This document shows, one piece after another, positions 1 through 7,179 of a stretch of 15,703 nt of DNA. The position numbers and the translations under genes were made by a program. The notes below the pieces were generated by a model. The model had not been told where the DNA came from and searched no databases. It saw nothing but the letters and a program-made list of their open reading frames with translations. The number at the start of each line of letters is the position of its first letter. Position 1 is the first letter of the stretch. The stretch is taken from assembly GCA_002690445.1 (NCBI GenBank), contig NZER01000289.1, forward strand, positions 1-15,703. The letters are read 5' to 3'. Origin of the DNA: Candidatus Pacearchaeota archaeon. Lineage in GTDB: Archaea > Nanoarchaeota > Nanoarchaeia > Pacearchaeales > GW2011-AR1.

Positions 1-2
1 AT

Positions 3-77
3 GGCAAAGAAATTGAAGGCCGTGGACTTAAAGTCAACGAAGCAAGACCAAAAGAAGAACGAGCTCCAAGAGAATAA
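3..77 (+). CDS. RRM-family RNA-binding protein, C-terminal fragment (5' end outside window)
   Basis: Reading from base 3 gives GKEIEGRGLKVNEARPKEER plus a few residues, ending in TAA at 75-77. This matches the last beta strand of an RNA recognition motif: small RRM proteins typically end '..G.EIDGR.LKVNEARPRE..'. The gene is cut by the window edge and only about 24 residues are visible, so the RNP1/RNP2 motifs cannot be checked. A T-rich stretch follows directly (88-105) and could terminate transcription. The ATG at base 1 is in another frame and yields only a short unrelated peptide. Family recognition rests on this short tail alone, but the tail is very typical. Confidence 0.7.
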   Translation, partial: GKEIEGRGLKVNEARPKEERAPRE

Positions 78-282
78 TTTTTCTCAAGTTATTTTTTTTA
101 TTTTTATTCACTGAGAGGTGATTTTTTATTTTTTCTTAGTTGTGCTCCCCCATCTCGCAAAATCCGCTCCTTCTTCTCACAATTCACTCTCTCGCTCGTG
201 GAGGAACATAATCGAAAGCAACATCAAAGATGTTTCATGTTTTCCTCACATATCGGAAAAGAACAAATTGTTCGCGCCCCCA

Positions 283-440
283 ATTTTGCTCCACTAAAAT
301 TTATGATTAGTTGCAAACTTTCTATATTCTATCCAGCATTTTATTTCTTTTTGGTTTGGTATTTTACGATGTGAGAAAAGGAATTGGACATTCACAAAAA
401 GGTCAGCAAAAACCGGGAGCCGACAAGGCGGAGGTTTTTG
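283..440 (+). repeat. Dispersed intergenic repeat A, copy 1 (diverged)
   Basis: Shares ordered blocks with 4253-4478 and 7180-7376: ATTTTGCTcC, AATTTAT.ATtAgTTGCAAA, tTCTaTCCAgcATTTTA, TTGGTTTggTATTTTACGAtGT, and GCCGACAAGGCGGAG. The right part differs. Here AGCAAAAACC and GGTTTTTGCT form a perfect 10-bp stem around the conserved GCC-GACAA-GGC mini-hairpin. It lies upstream of the small membrane-protein gene at 585, in the same relative orientation as the other copies. Confidence 0.6.
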
Positions 441-557
441 CTCTTGTCTTATCCGATACTACAAAACCACCAAGAGCAAATTGTGAGTAGATTTTCGCTA
501 GGATGAAAGTTGATTTTACTAAATTATTTTAAGTAATAACAAACCCCATCAAAAACC

Positions 558-565
558 TTAAAAAG
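558..565 (+). promoter_or_regulatory. TATA-like box for the 585 gene
   Basis: TTAAAAAG is centred about 24 nt before the ATG at 585, the spacing expected for a leaderless archaeal transcript. The CTATAAAA at 575-582 is too close to the start codon to act as its TATA box. Confidence 0.4.
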
Positions 566-584
566 AACTAAACCCTATAAAAAC

Positions 585-776
585 ATGGCAAAAAAAGAGA
601 TGACACGTCCAGACAATGGATTTTGTTTTTGCAAAGGTTTAATGGCTGTACTAATAATCGTATTAGTATGGGTATCTTCAGCTACTTGGTCCCAGATAGT
701 CATTACAATTGCAGCTGCACTAATCCTCTTAGGAGCTAGTGGTTGCGCTTGCAGAAAAAAACTTCCAAAAAAATAA
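585..776 (+). CDS. Small hypothetical membrane protein (63 aa)
   Basis: Begins MAKKEMTRPDNGF. A short charged, Cys-containing N-terminus (CFC near residue 14-16) is followed by two closely spaced hydrophobic stretches (about residues 18-36 and 39-53), then a CAC motif and a basic KKLPKK tail. This predicts a two-helix hairpin in the membrane with both ends on the same side, probably cytoplasmic because of the lysines. I do not recognise the family. The start is the only ATG that keeps the N-terminus, with a TATA-like box about 24 nt upstream. It is followed after 23 nt by another small membrane-protein gene in the same direction, so the two may be co-transcribed. Confidence 0.6.
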   Translation: MAKKEMTRPDNGFCFCKGLMAVLIIVLVWVSSATWSQIVITIAAALILLGASGCACRKKLPKK

Positions 777-799
777 ATCACTAGACATTAACATTCAAA

Positions 800-1012
800 A
801 TGGTAAATATAGAAGCGATAATCTACTACGCATTTTTCTTAGACAGCATTGGCGCCAACATAATGGCATGGTTTTTCCCAAGCTGGTATAAAAAAACTTT
901 CAAAGGCGTCTGGAAACATCTTCCAGCAACAAAAGGCTGGGCACTTTTCTACTTCATCTTAGTTCTCTGGATCGGCTGCGCTTTATATAGATTAGGCATC
1001 CTGCCTTACTAA
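800..1012 (+). CDS. Small hypothetical membrane protein (70 aa)
   Basis: MVNIEAIIYYAFFLDSIGAN begins a 70-residue protein with two hydrophobic segments (about residues 4-26 and 46-66). They are separated by an aromatic/basic loop that contains KKTFKGVWKHLP. The residue mix (many W, F, Y) and predicted topology suggest an integral membrane protein. No family is recognised. The gene sits 23 nt after the 585-776 gene. It ends seven bases before the stop of convergent gatB. A TATA-like AT-rich stretch lies near 764-775, so separate transcription is possible. Confidence 0.6.
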   Translation: MVNIEAIIYYAFFLDSIGANIMAWFFPSWYKKTFKGVWKHLPATKGWALFYFILVLWIGCALYRLGILPY

Positions 1013-1019
1013 GAATTCC

Positions 1020-2429
1020 TCATCCCAACAACCTCCCCAAACACTCCTTAACCTTAACATGATCAGCCCGCCGCCCACTTAATTTCATAACCCCACCAAT
1101 CAACCAATTCAACGCAGCCCCCCTCCCCTCCTTATACTCCTCAACAACCCGCGGATTCTGCTTAATAACCTGCCTGCACAAATTCTCAATTGCATTATCA
1201 GCAATCTTCCCCCCCTCTTCTTTATTTTCTTTCAATGAAAAAGACTTCGGCACAAAATCATTCATAATCTGCTTTGCCTTCAGCGGAGTTATATTATTTT
1301 TCTCAATCTCAGAGATAAGCTCAGCCAAATGCACCGGCTCAATCTCAACATCATCATCTTCCAGCGTCTTCTTATTATAATTCAAAACCCGCAGCAGCTC
1401 AATTGTAATCCACGAAATATTCTTACCTACATCAACTTTCTCCCGCACAAGCCCCTCAACAAATTCAACCAACTCCAAATTCCGCGCCAAAATCTCAGCA
1501 TTCTTCTTATCAATTTTAAATTTCTTAACCAATCTATCCAGTTTAACCTCTGGCATCTCAGGCAGCTCCCTCTCAATCTCCTTAACATTTTTCTCACCTA
1601 ATCTAATCAAAGGCAAATCAGGGTCAGGAATAAATCTATAATCTGCCTGCCCTTCCTTCTCTCTCATCTTCACCGTCCTCCCAAGTTTCTCATCAAAAGC
1701 AAGCGTCTCCCTTTTCTGCACCACCCCCGCCCCATGCTCCTCCAACTGCCTCGCAATCTCATACTCAATTGCCTTCCGAATCTTCTCAATTGAATTCAGA
1801 TTTTTCATCTCCACCCGCTCCCCATAAGTCGAAACATTCACATCAACCTTAATCCCCGCATTTTTCCTAATTGCCTTGATATAACTCAACGAAAGAATCA
1901 AGTTCTTCAGCCACAAAACAACATCTTCACTATTTGAAAAATCAGGCTCAGTCACAATCTCAATCAACGGCAGACCGCTCCGATTATAATTTATCCGTCC
2001 TGTTTCCGGATTCCACTGCGCAGGATCCTCTTCCAAATGCACCTCCCGAATTCCCACCCCATTAAACTTCCCGTGAACAGCAGGAAAAACTGCATGCGCC
2101 CCAGAAATCGTATTCTGATAACCCTTAGGCAAATCAGCCCAATTATAATGCTTCCTCTGCCAAATTAAATCCTTATCATGAACAACCTTGCACTTCAAAA
2201 CCAACGCAATCTGCATCAGCTTCCTAACAGCCCCGGCATTCACCAGCATCGGCTTGCTCCCGGGCTGACCAGTGCAAATCGGACAAACCCTCGTGTTCGG
2301 CTTCTCCTCCCTCACATCCACCCCCTCCGGCGGAAAAGTCCTGCACATACAAAATAACTTCTCCTGCGTATTCAAATAACCATGCACTTCCAACCCAATT
2401 TTTACCGGAAAGATTTTCTCATTCACCAT
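1020..2429 (-). CDS. gatB: Aspartyl/glutamyl-tRNA(Asn/Gln) amidotransferase subunit B
   Basis: The tRNA-binding kinase-like subunit of GatCAB, which activates the mischarged carboxylate with ATP and amidates it. Visible marks are KIGLEVHGYLNTQEKLF at the N-terminus and a zinc-type set CxC...CPIC (Cys27, 29, 49, 52). They are followed by the family blocks TGQPGS, HYNWADLPKGYQ, VHLEEDPAQW and YNRSGLPLIEIVTEPD. The C-terminal ~150 residues fit the YqeY-like tail that reads tRNA (NWLIGGVMK...). The 469-aa length is normal. I place the start at the ATG at 2429: a TATA box lies ~26 nt upstream, so the mRNA is probably leaderless, and the longer TTG/GTG starts would begin between TATA box and ATG. 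It diverges from gatD; partner gatA lies ~9 kb away. In archaea this complex usually makes Asn-tRNAAsn. Confidence 0.96.
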   Translation of the reverse strand: MVNEKIFPVKIGLEVHGYLNTQEKLFCMCRTFPPEGVDVREEKPNTRVCPICTGQPGSKPMLVNAGAVRKLMQIALVLKCKVVHDKDLIWQRKHYNWADLPKGYQNTISGAHAVFPAVHGKFNGVGIREVHLEEDPAQWNPETGRINYNRSGLPLIEIVTEPDFSNSEDVVLWLKNLILSLSYIKAIRKNAGIKVDVNVSTYGERVEMKNLNSIEKIRKAIEYEIARQLEEHGAGVVQKRETLAFDEKLGRTVKMREKEGQADYRFIPDPDLPLIRLGEKNVKEIERELPEMPEVKLDRLVKKFKIDKKNAEILARNLELVEFVEGLVREKVDVGKNISWITIELLRVLNYNKKTLEDDDVEIEPVHLAELISEIEKNNITPLKAKQIMNDFVPKSFSLKENKEEGGKIADNAIENLCRQVIKQNPRVVEEYKEGRGAALNWLIGGVMKLSGRRADHVKVKECLGRLLG

Positions 2430-2450
2430 AAACAAACCAACCACCAAACC

Positions 2451-2460
2451 TTTTTATATC
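2451..2460. promoter_or_regulatory. Shared TATA element of divergent gatB and gatD
   Basis: The 50-bp gap between the gatB and gatD start codons holds a single AT core, TTTTTATATC. Read on the plus strand it lies ~25 nt before the gatD ATG (2480). Read on the minus strand (GATATAAAAA) it lies ~26 nt before the gatB ATG (2429). One TATA element therefore seems to serve both leaderless genes. Confidence 0.6.
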
Positions 2461-2479
2461 TTATTAAATTCCCACAAAC

Positions 2480-3790
2480 ATGAAAACACCAAAACAAAAA
2501 AACCTAAACATAAGCGACATTGTCCAACTCCAAACAAAATCAAAAATATGGAAAGGACTTGTCCTAGAAAGCCACGACCCAGAAGTTATCCTGCTAAAAT
2601 TAGATTCTGGTTATAACATAGGAATCAGAGAAAGTGAAATCCTAAATGTCAAAGTTATCCAAAGTGCTGAAAAAACAATCAGCAAAAAAGAAGCTGAAAA
2701 AACAGCTCCTCAAACAACTCTTAATAAAAAACTCCCAAACATTGCCATGATTATCACAGGCGGCACAATCTCATCAAGACTAGACCCAAAAACAGGCGGA
2801 GTTATTTCAACAGATGCAGAAGAAATTCTCACAATTGCACCTGAACTAAAAAATATCTGCAATATAACTAAAATAGAAAAACCTTTTATGAAATGGAGTG
2901 AAAACATGTCTTTCCAAGACTGGAAAAAACTTGCACAAACCTGCGAAAAACTCCTCAATAATAACGATATCTCAGGAATCATTATCACACACGGAACAGA
3001 CTTCCTCCACTACACAGCATCAGCCCTGTCCTTTTTCATACAAAATCTAAACAAACCCATTGCTCTCACATACTCCCAAAGAAGTATTGACAGAGGAAGC
3101 ACAGACGCTGCCCTAAACCTAATCTGTTCTGCAAAATACGCAACCAGCGACATAGCAGAAGTTACAATTATCGGGCACAAGAATTTAGACGACGAAATTT
3201 GCTTAGCAATGCCCGGAACAAAAACACGGAAAATGCACACCTCAAGAAGAGACACCTTTAAAATCATAAATTCAGAACCACTAGCAGAAATCACAAAAAC
3301 CAAACTCACAATTCTTAAACAATTCAACGCCCGAAATTCAAATAAAGTAAAACTTGATGCAAAATTCTCAGACAAAGTCGCACTAATAAAAATCCACCCT
3401 GCCCAATCCCCCGCCATCCTCGACTTCTACGCCAACCAAAATTACAAAGGCATTATTCTAGAACTAAGCGGACTCGGCCACACCCCGTCAAAACAATCAA
3501 AACAAAATTGGCTCCCAACAATTAAAAAATTAACCAAAAAAGGAATAACAATTTGCGGAGCTCCCCAAACCCTTTACGGAAGACTCAACCCAAATGTTTA
3601 CTCAGCCGGACGAGAACTGCAAAAAACAGGAATTATCTTTCTTCAAGACATGCTCCCAGAAACTGCCCTTATCAAACTCTCCTGGGTCCTCGGACACCCA
3701 AGCTGGGCAAAAGACAAAAACAAAATTAAAGAAAAAATGCTAACCAATTTTGCCAACGAAATTTCTGACGAAATTGGTTTTGAATTCTAA
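2480..3790 (+). CDS. gatD: Glutamyl-tRNA(Gln) amidotransferase subunit D
   Basis: The glutaminase subunit of the archaeal GatDE enzyme, which supplies ammonia to convert Glu-tRNAGln to Gln-tRNAGln. Residues ~8-60 form the small N-terminal beta domain (DIVQLQTKSKIWKGLVLE). Residues ~86-436 form an L-asparaginase-type fold. The catalytic set is visible: Thr96 in ITGGTISSR, Thr173-Asp174 in THGTDFLHYTA, and Lys251 in TRKMHTSRRD. Also typical are SQRSIDRGSTDA and the C-terminal ILELSGLGHTP and CGAPQTLYGRLNPNVYSAGR blocks. The length of 436 aa is normal. The ATG is ~25 nt from the TATA element shared with gatB, so it is leaderless. Its partner gatE lies ~750 bp downstream on the same strand behind its own promoter. 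Confidence 0.97.
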   Translation: MKTPKQKNLNISDIVQLQTKSKIWKGLVLESHDPEVILLKLDSGYNIGIRESEILNVKVIQSAEKTISKKEAEKTAPQTTLNKKLPNIAMIITGGTISSRLDPKTGGVISTDAEEILTIAPELKNICNITKIEKPFMKWSENMSFQDWKKLAQTCEKLLNNNDISGIIITHGTDFLHYTASALSFFIQNLNKPIALTYSQRSIDRGSTDAALNLICSAKYATSDIAEVTIIGHKNLDDEICLAMPGTKTRKMHTSRRDTFKIINSEPLAEITKTKLTILKQFNARNSNKVKLDAKFSDKVALIKIHPAQSPAILDFYANQNYKGIILELSGLGHTPSKQSKQNWLPTIKKLTKKGITICGAPQTLYGRLNPNVYSAGRELQKTGIIFLQDMLPETALIKLSWVLGHPSWAKDKNKIKEKMLTNFANEISDEIGFEF

Positions 3791-3819
3791 ATCAAAAGGA
3801 CAAAAAAGAACAAACAAAA

Positions 3820-4113
3820 TTACTTTTTATCTCCCTTGCTCAAATCAACCTTAATTCCTCCAACCCATCCTGAACATAAATTATAAAGTGCTGCCATAAC
3901 TAAACCACCAATAAAATATGTCACACCGTAAAAAACAGGAAGAAAGAATAAAGAACCCCAACTAAAAGCTACTCCAGTTAATTCCGGAAGTGCACCCCCA
4001 GCAAATTTAGAAACCACTGCCAGTATCACCCCTAAAATCAATCCGAAAAATATCCCAAGCAAAGCTGAAATTTTCGCCACACTCAAAACACCAAGTTTTT
4101 TTATCTCTTGCAT
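3820..4113 (-). CDS. Small conserved-type archaeal membrane protein (97 aa)
   Basis: From the ATG at 4113 the protein begins MQEIKKLGVLSVAKISALLG. It contains a long hydrophobic helix (about residues 13-38), a Gly-rich loop, a second hydrophobic region (~55-78) and the ending YNLCSGWVGGIKVDL. The 'LxVLSVAKI...YNxxxxWVGGI' pattern resembles a small membrane-protein family common in archaea (DUF3566-like by memory); function unknown. The start is chosen because AAAGGAGGG (minus strand) ends a few nt before this ATG, and a TATA-like ATTTAAAT lies ~40 nt upstream. The longer start at 4137 would place coding sequence over the Shine-Dalgarno. The gene is convergent with gatD and divergent from gatE. 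Confidence 0.75.
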   Translation of the reverse strand: MQEIKKLGVLSVAKISALLGIFFGLILGVILAVVSKFAGGALPELTGVAFSWGSLFFLPVFYGVTYFIGGLVMAALYNLCSGWVGGIKVDLSKGDKK

Positions 4114-4116
4114 TTT

Positions 4117-4125
4117 CCCTCCTTT
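4117..4125 (-). promoter_or_regulatory. Shine-Dalgarno site that sets the start at 4113
   Basis: Minus-strand AAAGGAGGG is a near-perfect anti-16S match four to five nt before the ATG at 4113. It is one of only two strong SD sites in the window (the other is before ftsZ), and decides between the two candidate starts. Confidence 0.75.
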
Positions 4126-4252
4126 CACTATCTCCAAATAAATCAGTTATTTAAATGTTTTCTTGTCCTGGTGCAACCAAGAGATTTCATAAAATAAAAG
4201 TATAAATCCAAATAACTCATCACAAAATCCGTTCCGCTTCGCTCCACTTTCC

Positions 4253-4478
4253 CATTTTGCTCCCTAAGAATTTATAATCAATTGCAAATTCCCGATGTTC
4301 TGTCCAATATTTTACTTATTATTGGTTTAATATTTTACGACGTAAAAAAAGAGGTCACATTAATAAAAATGTGTGCGAGAGCAAAAGCCGACAAGGCAGA
4401 GTAAAAAATTTCGCTTTTTCGACAATCTTTTTTTTAATAATACCTGAAAATGCAAAATTTTTTCGAGCTGGAGTAAAG
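4253..4478 (+). repeat. Dispersed intergenic repeat A, copy 2
   Basis: Closely matches 7180-7376. The last ~115 nt of both, from ATTAATAAAAATGTGTGCGA to TTTTTTCGAGCTG, are almost identical, while the left half is looser with an internal length difference. Internal structure includes the mini-hairpin GCC-GACAA-GGC and a pair of inverted A/T-rich arms, GTAAAAAATTTCGC and GCAAAATTTTTTC. Repeat A lies ~65 nt upstream of gatE in the same orientation as copy 3 before aspS. Confidence 0.85.
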
Positions 4479-4515
4479 TTTAATCCTAACTAAGACCACT
4501 CCCACAACCAACACC

Positions 4516-4525
4516 TTTTTATAAT
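4516..4525 (+). promoter_or_regulatory. gatE TATA box
   Basis: The CTTTTTATAATAA stretch is centred ~25 nt before the gatE ATG, consistent with a leaderless transcript. Confidence 0.6.
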
Positions 4526-4544
4526 AAATCCGCCTCACCAAAAC

Positions 4545-6014
4545 ATGCAAACAAAAATAAAAGCAGGACTAGAAATCCACCAACAGCTGGACACTCACAA
4601 ACTATTCTGCACCTGCCCCTCACTACTAAGAACTGAAAAACCACAATTCACAATTGAAAGAAAATTAAATCCTGTTGTTGGAGAAACCGGAAAAATCGAC
4701 ATTGCAGCAGAATATGAAAAAACAAAAAACAAAAAATTCATCTACGAAGTCTACGACACAAACTGCTTAGTTGAACTAGACGAAGAACCCCCCCACCAAA
4801 TCAACCCCCAAGCTCTCGACATTGCAATCCAAATCGCCCTTCTCTTTAACTGCAAAATTTTTCCAGTCACCCAAATCATGCGGAAAACAGTAGTCGACGG
4901 CTCAAACACTTCCGGATTCCAGCGAACAGTCCTCATTGCCCACGACGGCCACATTGAAACTTCAGAAGGAAAAGTCGGCATTGAAACAATTGCACTAGAA
5001 GAAGATGCTGCAAGAATCATCAGCCATGAAGATGACCAATCCACCTTCAGATTAGACCGGCTCGGAATTCCGCTAGTCGAAATCACAACAAAACCAGATT
5101 TAAAATCACCAGAGCAAATCAAAGAAGCTGCACTCAAAATCGGAGAAATTCTAAGAGCTGCAAATGTCAAAAGAGGAATTGGCACAATCAGACAAGATTT
5201 GAACATCTCCACCCCGAGCCACCCCCGAGTTGAAATCAAAGGTTTCCAAAATCCTAAAATCATGATTAAAACAATTGAAAACGAAGTTGAGAGGCAAAAG
5301 ATCAATGTGTCTCAATCCAGCGGGCGAGCTAATAATAAACGTCCGAAGGACGACAAAATCAGGGACGCAAATCGGGTGGGTGGGGTGAGCCCCCCAAAAT
5401 CACACGTAAGAAAAACCAATCCAGACGCAACAACATCCTTTCTCCGCCCAATGCCCGGAGCTGCCAGAATGTACCCAGAAACAGACCACCCCCTTCTAAA
5501 AATCTCAAGACAAATAATAAACCACGCAAAAAACAATCTTCCAAAACTCACATCTGAACACCGCTCCTACTTAAAAGAATTCGGACTAAACAACGAACTT
5601 ATCCAGCTTCTTATCAAAGAAAAAAGAATGCAGGACTTCGAATACCTGCTTAACATCTACAACAACCCACAGCTCGTTGCAAAATCACTTACAATATTTT
5701 CAAAAGAAATTGAAGCAAAAGAAAATAAAAAGCTAAACATAGACACACTAGAGTTAATATTTGAAGCAGTCGCTAAAAACCAAATTTCAGAAAATCAAGT
5801 TAAAACTATAATGCAAAAAATTGCCCAGGGCCAATCACTAAAACAAGCAATGCAAAAACAAAAAATCAATCTCAAAGAAGAAATCCAAAAACTTATCCAA
5901 GAAAAACCCGGACTCAGCCAGGGCGCTTACATGGGTCTAATTATGGGCAAGTTCAAAGGAGCAGTAAATGGAAATGAAGTTGCAGAAGAACTAGAAAAAG
6001 AACTAAATAAATAA
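4545..6014 (+). CDS. gatE: Glutamyl-tRNA(Gln) amidotransferase subunit E lacking the GAD insertion domain
   Basis: The tRNA-binding and kinase-like subunit of GatDE. The N-terminal cradle is clear: KAGLEIHQQLDTHKLFCTC, ELDEEPPHQINP, RKTVVDGSNTSGFQRT, ALEEDAARI, LDRLGIPLVEITTKPDL and GIGTIRQDLNIS (residues ~5-222). The C-terminal YqeY-like helical tail ends QGAYMGLIMGKFKGAVNGNEV. GatE proteins are usually ~600-630 aa; this one is 489. Right after IKGFQNPKIMIKTIENEVERQ (~251) the expected AspRS-like GAD domain is absent. About 43 low-complexity residues take its place (NNKRPKDDKIRDANRVGGVSP within them), then the family block TTSFLRPMPGAARMYPETD resumes (~297). The replacement is encoded by a hairpin/G-quadruplex element. 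The frame is intact, so the protein is probably functional. Leaderless start. It ends 6 nt from a convergent gene. Confidence 0.95.
   Translation: MQTKIKAGLEIHQQLDTHKLFCTCPSLLRTEKPQFTIERKLNPVVGETGKIDIAAEYEKTKNKKFIYEVYDTNCLVELDEEPPHQINPQALDIAIQIALLFNCKIFPVTQIMRKTVVDGSNTSGFQRTVLIAHDGHIETSEGKVGIETIALEEDAARIISHEDDQSTFRLDRLGIPLVEITTKPDLKSPEQIKEAALKIGEILRAANVKRGIGTIRQDLNISTPSHPRVEIKGFQNPKIMIKTIENEVERQKINVSQSSGRANNKRPKDDKIRDANRVGGVSPPKSHVRKTNPDATTSFLRPMPGAARMYPETDHPLLKISRQIINHAKNNLPKLTSEHRSYLKEFGLNNELIQLLIKEKRMQDFEYLLNIYNNPQLVAKSLTIFSKEIEAKENKKLNIDTLELIFEAVAKNQISENQVKTIMQKIAQGQSLKQAMQKQKINLKEEIQKLIQEKPGLSQGAYMGLIMGKFKGAVNGNEVAEELEKELNK
5310..5400 (+). repeat. G-quadruplex/mini-hairpin element inside gatE
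   Basis: Contains GGGCGAGC (5322-5329; the motif that opens the intergenic elements at 9471 and 9704) and a perfect mini-hairpin CGTCC-GAA-GGACG (5340-5352). These are followed by four G-runs (5362-5385, GGG...GGGTGGGTGGGG) and a C-run (5390-5395). It encodes the linker that replaces the GAD domain, and the G4 reads R-V-G-G, in the same frame as the first gatA copy. No long outer stem is evident, so the ends are approximate. Confidence 0.6.
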
Positions 6015-6020
6015 TAAAAT

Positions 6021-6557
6021 CTATCTCTCAGAATGAACATACATCGGCTGTTCTGCTTCAAATGGTGACAACATCTGTGTTAGAGCTTCTCTAAGTTCTG
6101 AATTCCTAACAAGTGAAATTTCATCTCTCTTCCAGATATACTCACTTCCAAAAGCCCATCTATTTGCACCATGACAACGAACATACATATCTAATAATCC
6201 ATCACCCATCAAACCCCATAAATGAGCACATAATTCATCATGAGCCACTTCTGGAAAAGTTGTTGCTCCAGAAGTCATTATTGGAATATTCTTTCCTTCC
6301 AATACAATCCAATCCCTTCCTGTCAAAATAGCACGCACAACCTCCCTAGAAATTCTATCCTGTTGTAGTCTCTGTTGTGGTCTACCATCAATCAAGGCCT
6401 GCATCTTTTTTTCATAATGCCAATTCTCTACCTGTGCCATACCATAATCAGCAGATTGCTGTTCCTTAACAGGATAAATCAAAGAATACAAATCTGTAGG
6501 CACAATCCTTGCCTGAACACTATCAACAACAGCACTATCAACAACACTTTCTGCCAT
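6021..6557 (-). CDS. Hypothetical protein (178 aa)
   Basis: No family recognised. From the ATG at 6557 it begins MAESVVDSAVVDSVQARIVP. The body is soluble, with no membrane segment or signal peptide. Notable stretches are REVVRAILTGRDWIVLEGKN (~residues 76-95), PIMTSGATTFPEVAHDELCAHLWG and MYVRCHGANRWAFGSEYIWK. The cluster of His, Cys and Asp/Glu in the middle (EVAHDELCAHLW, RCHGAN) could bind metal, but no known site is matched. The start is supported by minus-strand CTTTATAAAG (6578-6587), ~25 nt upstream, so the transcript is leaderless; the longer start at 6578 would lie within the TATA box. It is convergent with gatE, 6 nt apart. Confidence 0.65.
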   Translation of the reverse strand: MAESVVDSAVVDSVQARIVPTDLYSLIYPVKEQQSADYGMAQVENWHYEKKMQALIDGRPQQRLQQDRISREVVRAILTGRDWIVLEGKNIPIMTSGATTFPEVAHDELCAHLWGLMGDGLLDMYVRCHGANRWAFGSEYIWKRDEISLVRNSELREALTQMLSPFEAEQPMYVHSER

Positions 6558-6577
6558 CCCTCTTTTTAGTAAAAACA

Positions 6578-6587
6578 CTTTATAAAG
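6578..6587 (-). promoter_or_regulatory. TATA box of the 6557 gene
   Basis: The symmetrical CTTTATAAAG is centred ~25 nt before the ATG at 6557 on the minus strand, consistent with a leaderless transcript. Confidence 0.6.
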
Positions 6588-6720
6588 AATACTATACTAA
6601 AATATATATTTCAATACTCCATAGTCATCTAGTACACTAACTAATCAACCCTCAAAGAAAAGGCAACCCCTGTAACAGAAGATTATTTACAGATCACAAA
6701 TTGCCGAAAGCAACAGACAA

Positions 6721-6753
6721 AAAATAAAAATTGGCAAAGCCATTTTTATTTTG
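6721..6753. repeat. 33-nt hairpin repeat H, copy 1
   Basis: AAAATAAAAATTGGC, loop AAA, GCCATTTTTATTTT: a ~14-bp stem with one bulged base. The same 33 nt occur unchanged at 15220-15252, with further similarity outside (CAGAC before, GAGTTAAC/GAGTAAC after). It lies 27 nt downstream of the minus-strand gene ending at 6780. On that strand it could act as its 3' end or terminator. Confidence 0.85.
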
Positions 6754-6779
6754 GAGTTAACTAATATAAACAAAAAAAA

Positions 6780-7043
6780 CTATTCTTTCTTAACTTCCAA
6801 ATCAACACCCAATTCTTTCAGCCTTTTCAAATGCGCCTGCATAATTGCTTCAACATTCGCAATCATTTTCACAAGTTCATCCCGCTCAGCCATAAGAGTA
6901 TTCAAAGCACCCTTATGAAAACCAACTTCTTCTTCAGGAGAAAGTTTCATTCCCTCATCTGCCTTCCCAGCTGACTCATTTGCAGAAGCTCCCTTAGCTG
7001 AACCAATTGCACTTTCCAAATCATTTGCATCTATGTTTTCCAT
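6780..7043 (-). CDS. Hypothetical coiled-coil protein (87 aa)
   Basis: From the ATG at 7043 the protein begins MENIDANDLESAIGSAKGAS. The first ~35 residues are acidic and Ala/Ser/Gly-rich, likely disordered. Residues ~36-87 (LSPEEEVGFHKGALNTLMAE onward to HLKRLKELGVDLEVKKE) have heptad-like hydrophobic spacing and should form a helical or coiled-coil segment. The 'SPEEExGFHKGAL...L..ER.EL' pattern feels like a small conserved archaeal family, but I cannot name a function. The start is supported by minus-strand TTTTTATAG ~25 nt upstream. The gene diverges from aspS across a region with two palindromes and repeat A copy 3. Confidence 0.65.
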   Translation of the reverse strand: MENIDANDLESAIGSAKGASANESAGKADEGMKLSPEEEVGFHKGALNTLMAERDELVKMIANVEAIMQAHLKRLKELGVDLEVKKE

Positions 7044-7103
7044 AAAAAACCAGAACTTTTCCACTATAAAAACCTATGCCTACCAAAATTCATGTATAGG
7101 TTC

Positions 7104-7117
7104 AGGACATATGTCCT
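7104..7117. promoter_or_regulatory. Palindrome AGGACATATGTCCT, candidate operator
   Basis: Perfect 14-bp palindrome ~40 bp upstream of the TATA box of the minus-strand gene starting at 7043. It shares the 10-bp core GACATATGTC with the palindrome at 7403-7414 upstream of aspS, which suggests a dimeric regulator binding both divergent promoters. Confidence 0.5.
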
Positions 7118-7179
7118 AGGCAAAATCAAAAATCGAAAGAAAAATAACCATCGCAAAATCTCCGCCTTGTCAGCTTTCG

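Larger units (their letters stand above)
78..584. other. Gene-free region containing repeat A copy 1
   Basis: No convincing gene, tRNA or rRNA is seen in these 507 bases. The region starts T-rich after the RRM gene and holds the diverged first copy of dispersed repeat A (about 283-440). It ends with a TATA-like TTAAAAAG (558-565) about 24 nt before the next start codon. The only frames in it are short ones of about 26 codons or fewer without a plausible promoter. Confidence 0.6.
4138..4544. other. Divergent intergenic region with repeat A copy 2 and gatE promoter
   Basis: This 407-base gap between the divergent membrane-protein gene and gatE is mostly filled by repeat A copy 2 (4253-4478). 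It also holds the minus-strand TATA (ATTTAAAT, 4149-4156) and the gatE TATA box (about 4516-4525). No gene or tRNA is seen. Confidence 0.7.

Noticed and set aside
1..114. Frame starting with ATG at base 1
   Set aside because: It overlaps the RRM tail in another frame and ends in a poly-F/I stretch from the T-rich terminator region; the frame from base 3 matches a known family.
4751..5305. 184-codon minus-strand frame opposite gatE
   Set aside because: Ser-rich shadow of the conserved GatE cradle domain; no promoter or family resemblance.
5312..5551. Minus-strand frame opposite the gatE linker
   Set aside because: It is antisense to the G-rich insert and to the conserved PGAARMYPETD block; no independent signal supports it.
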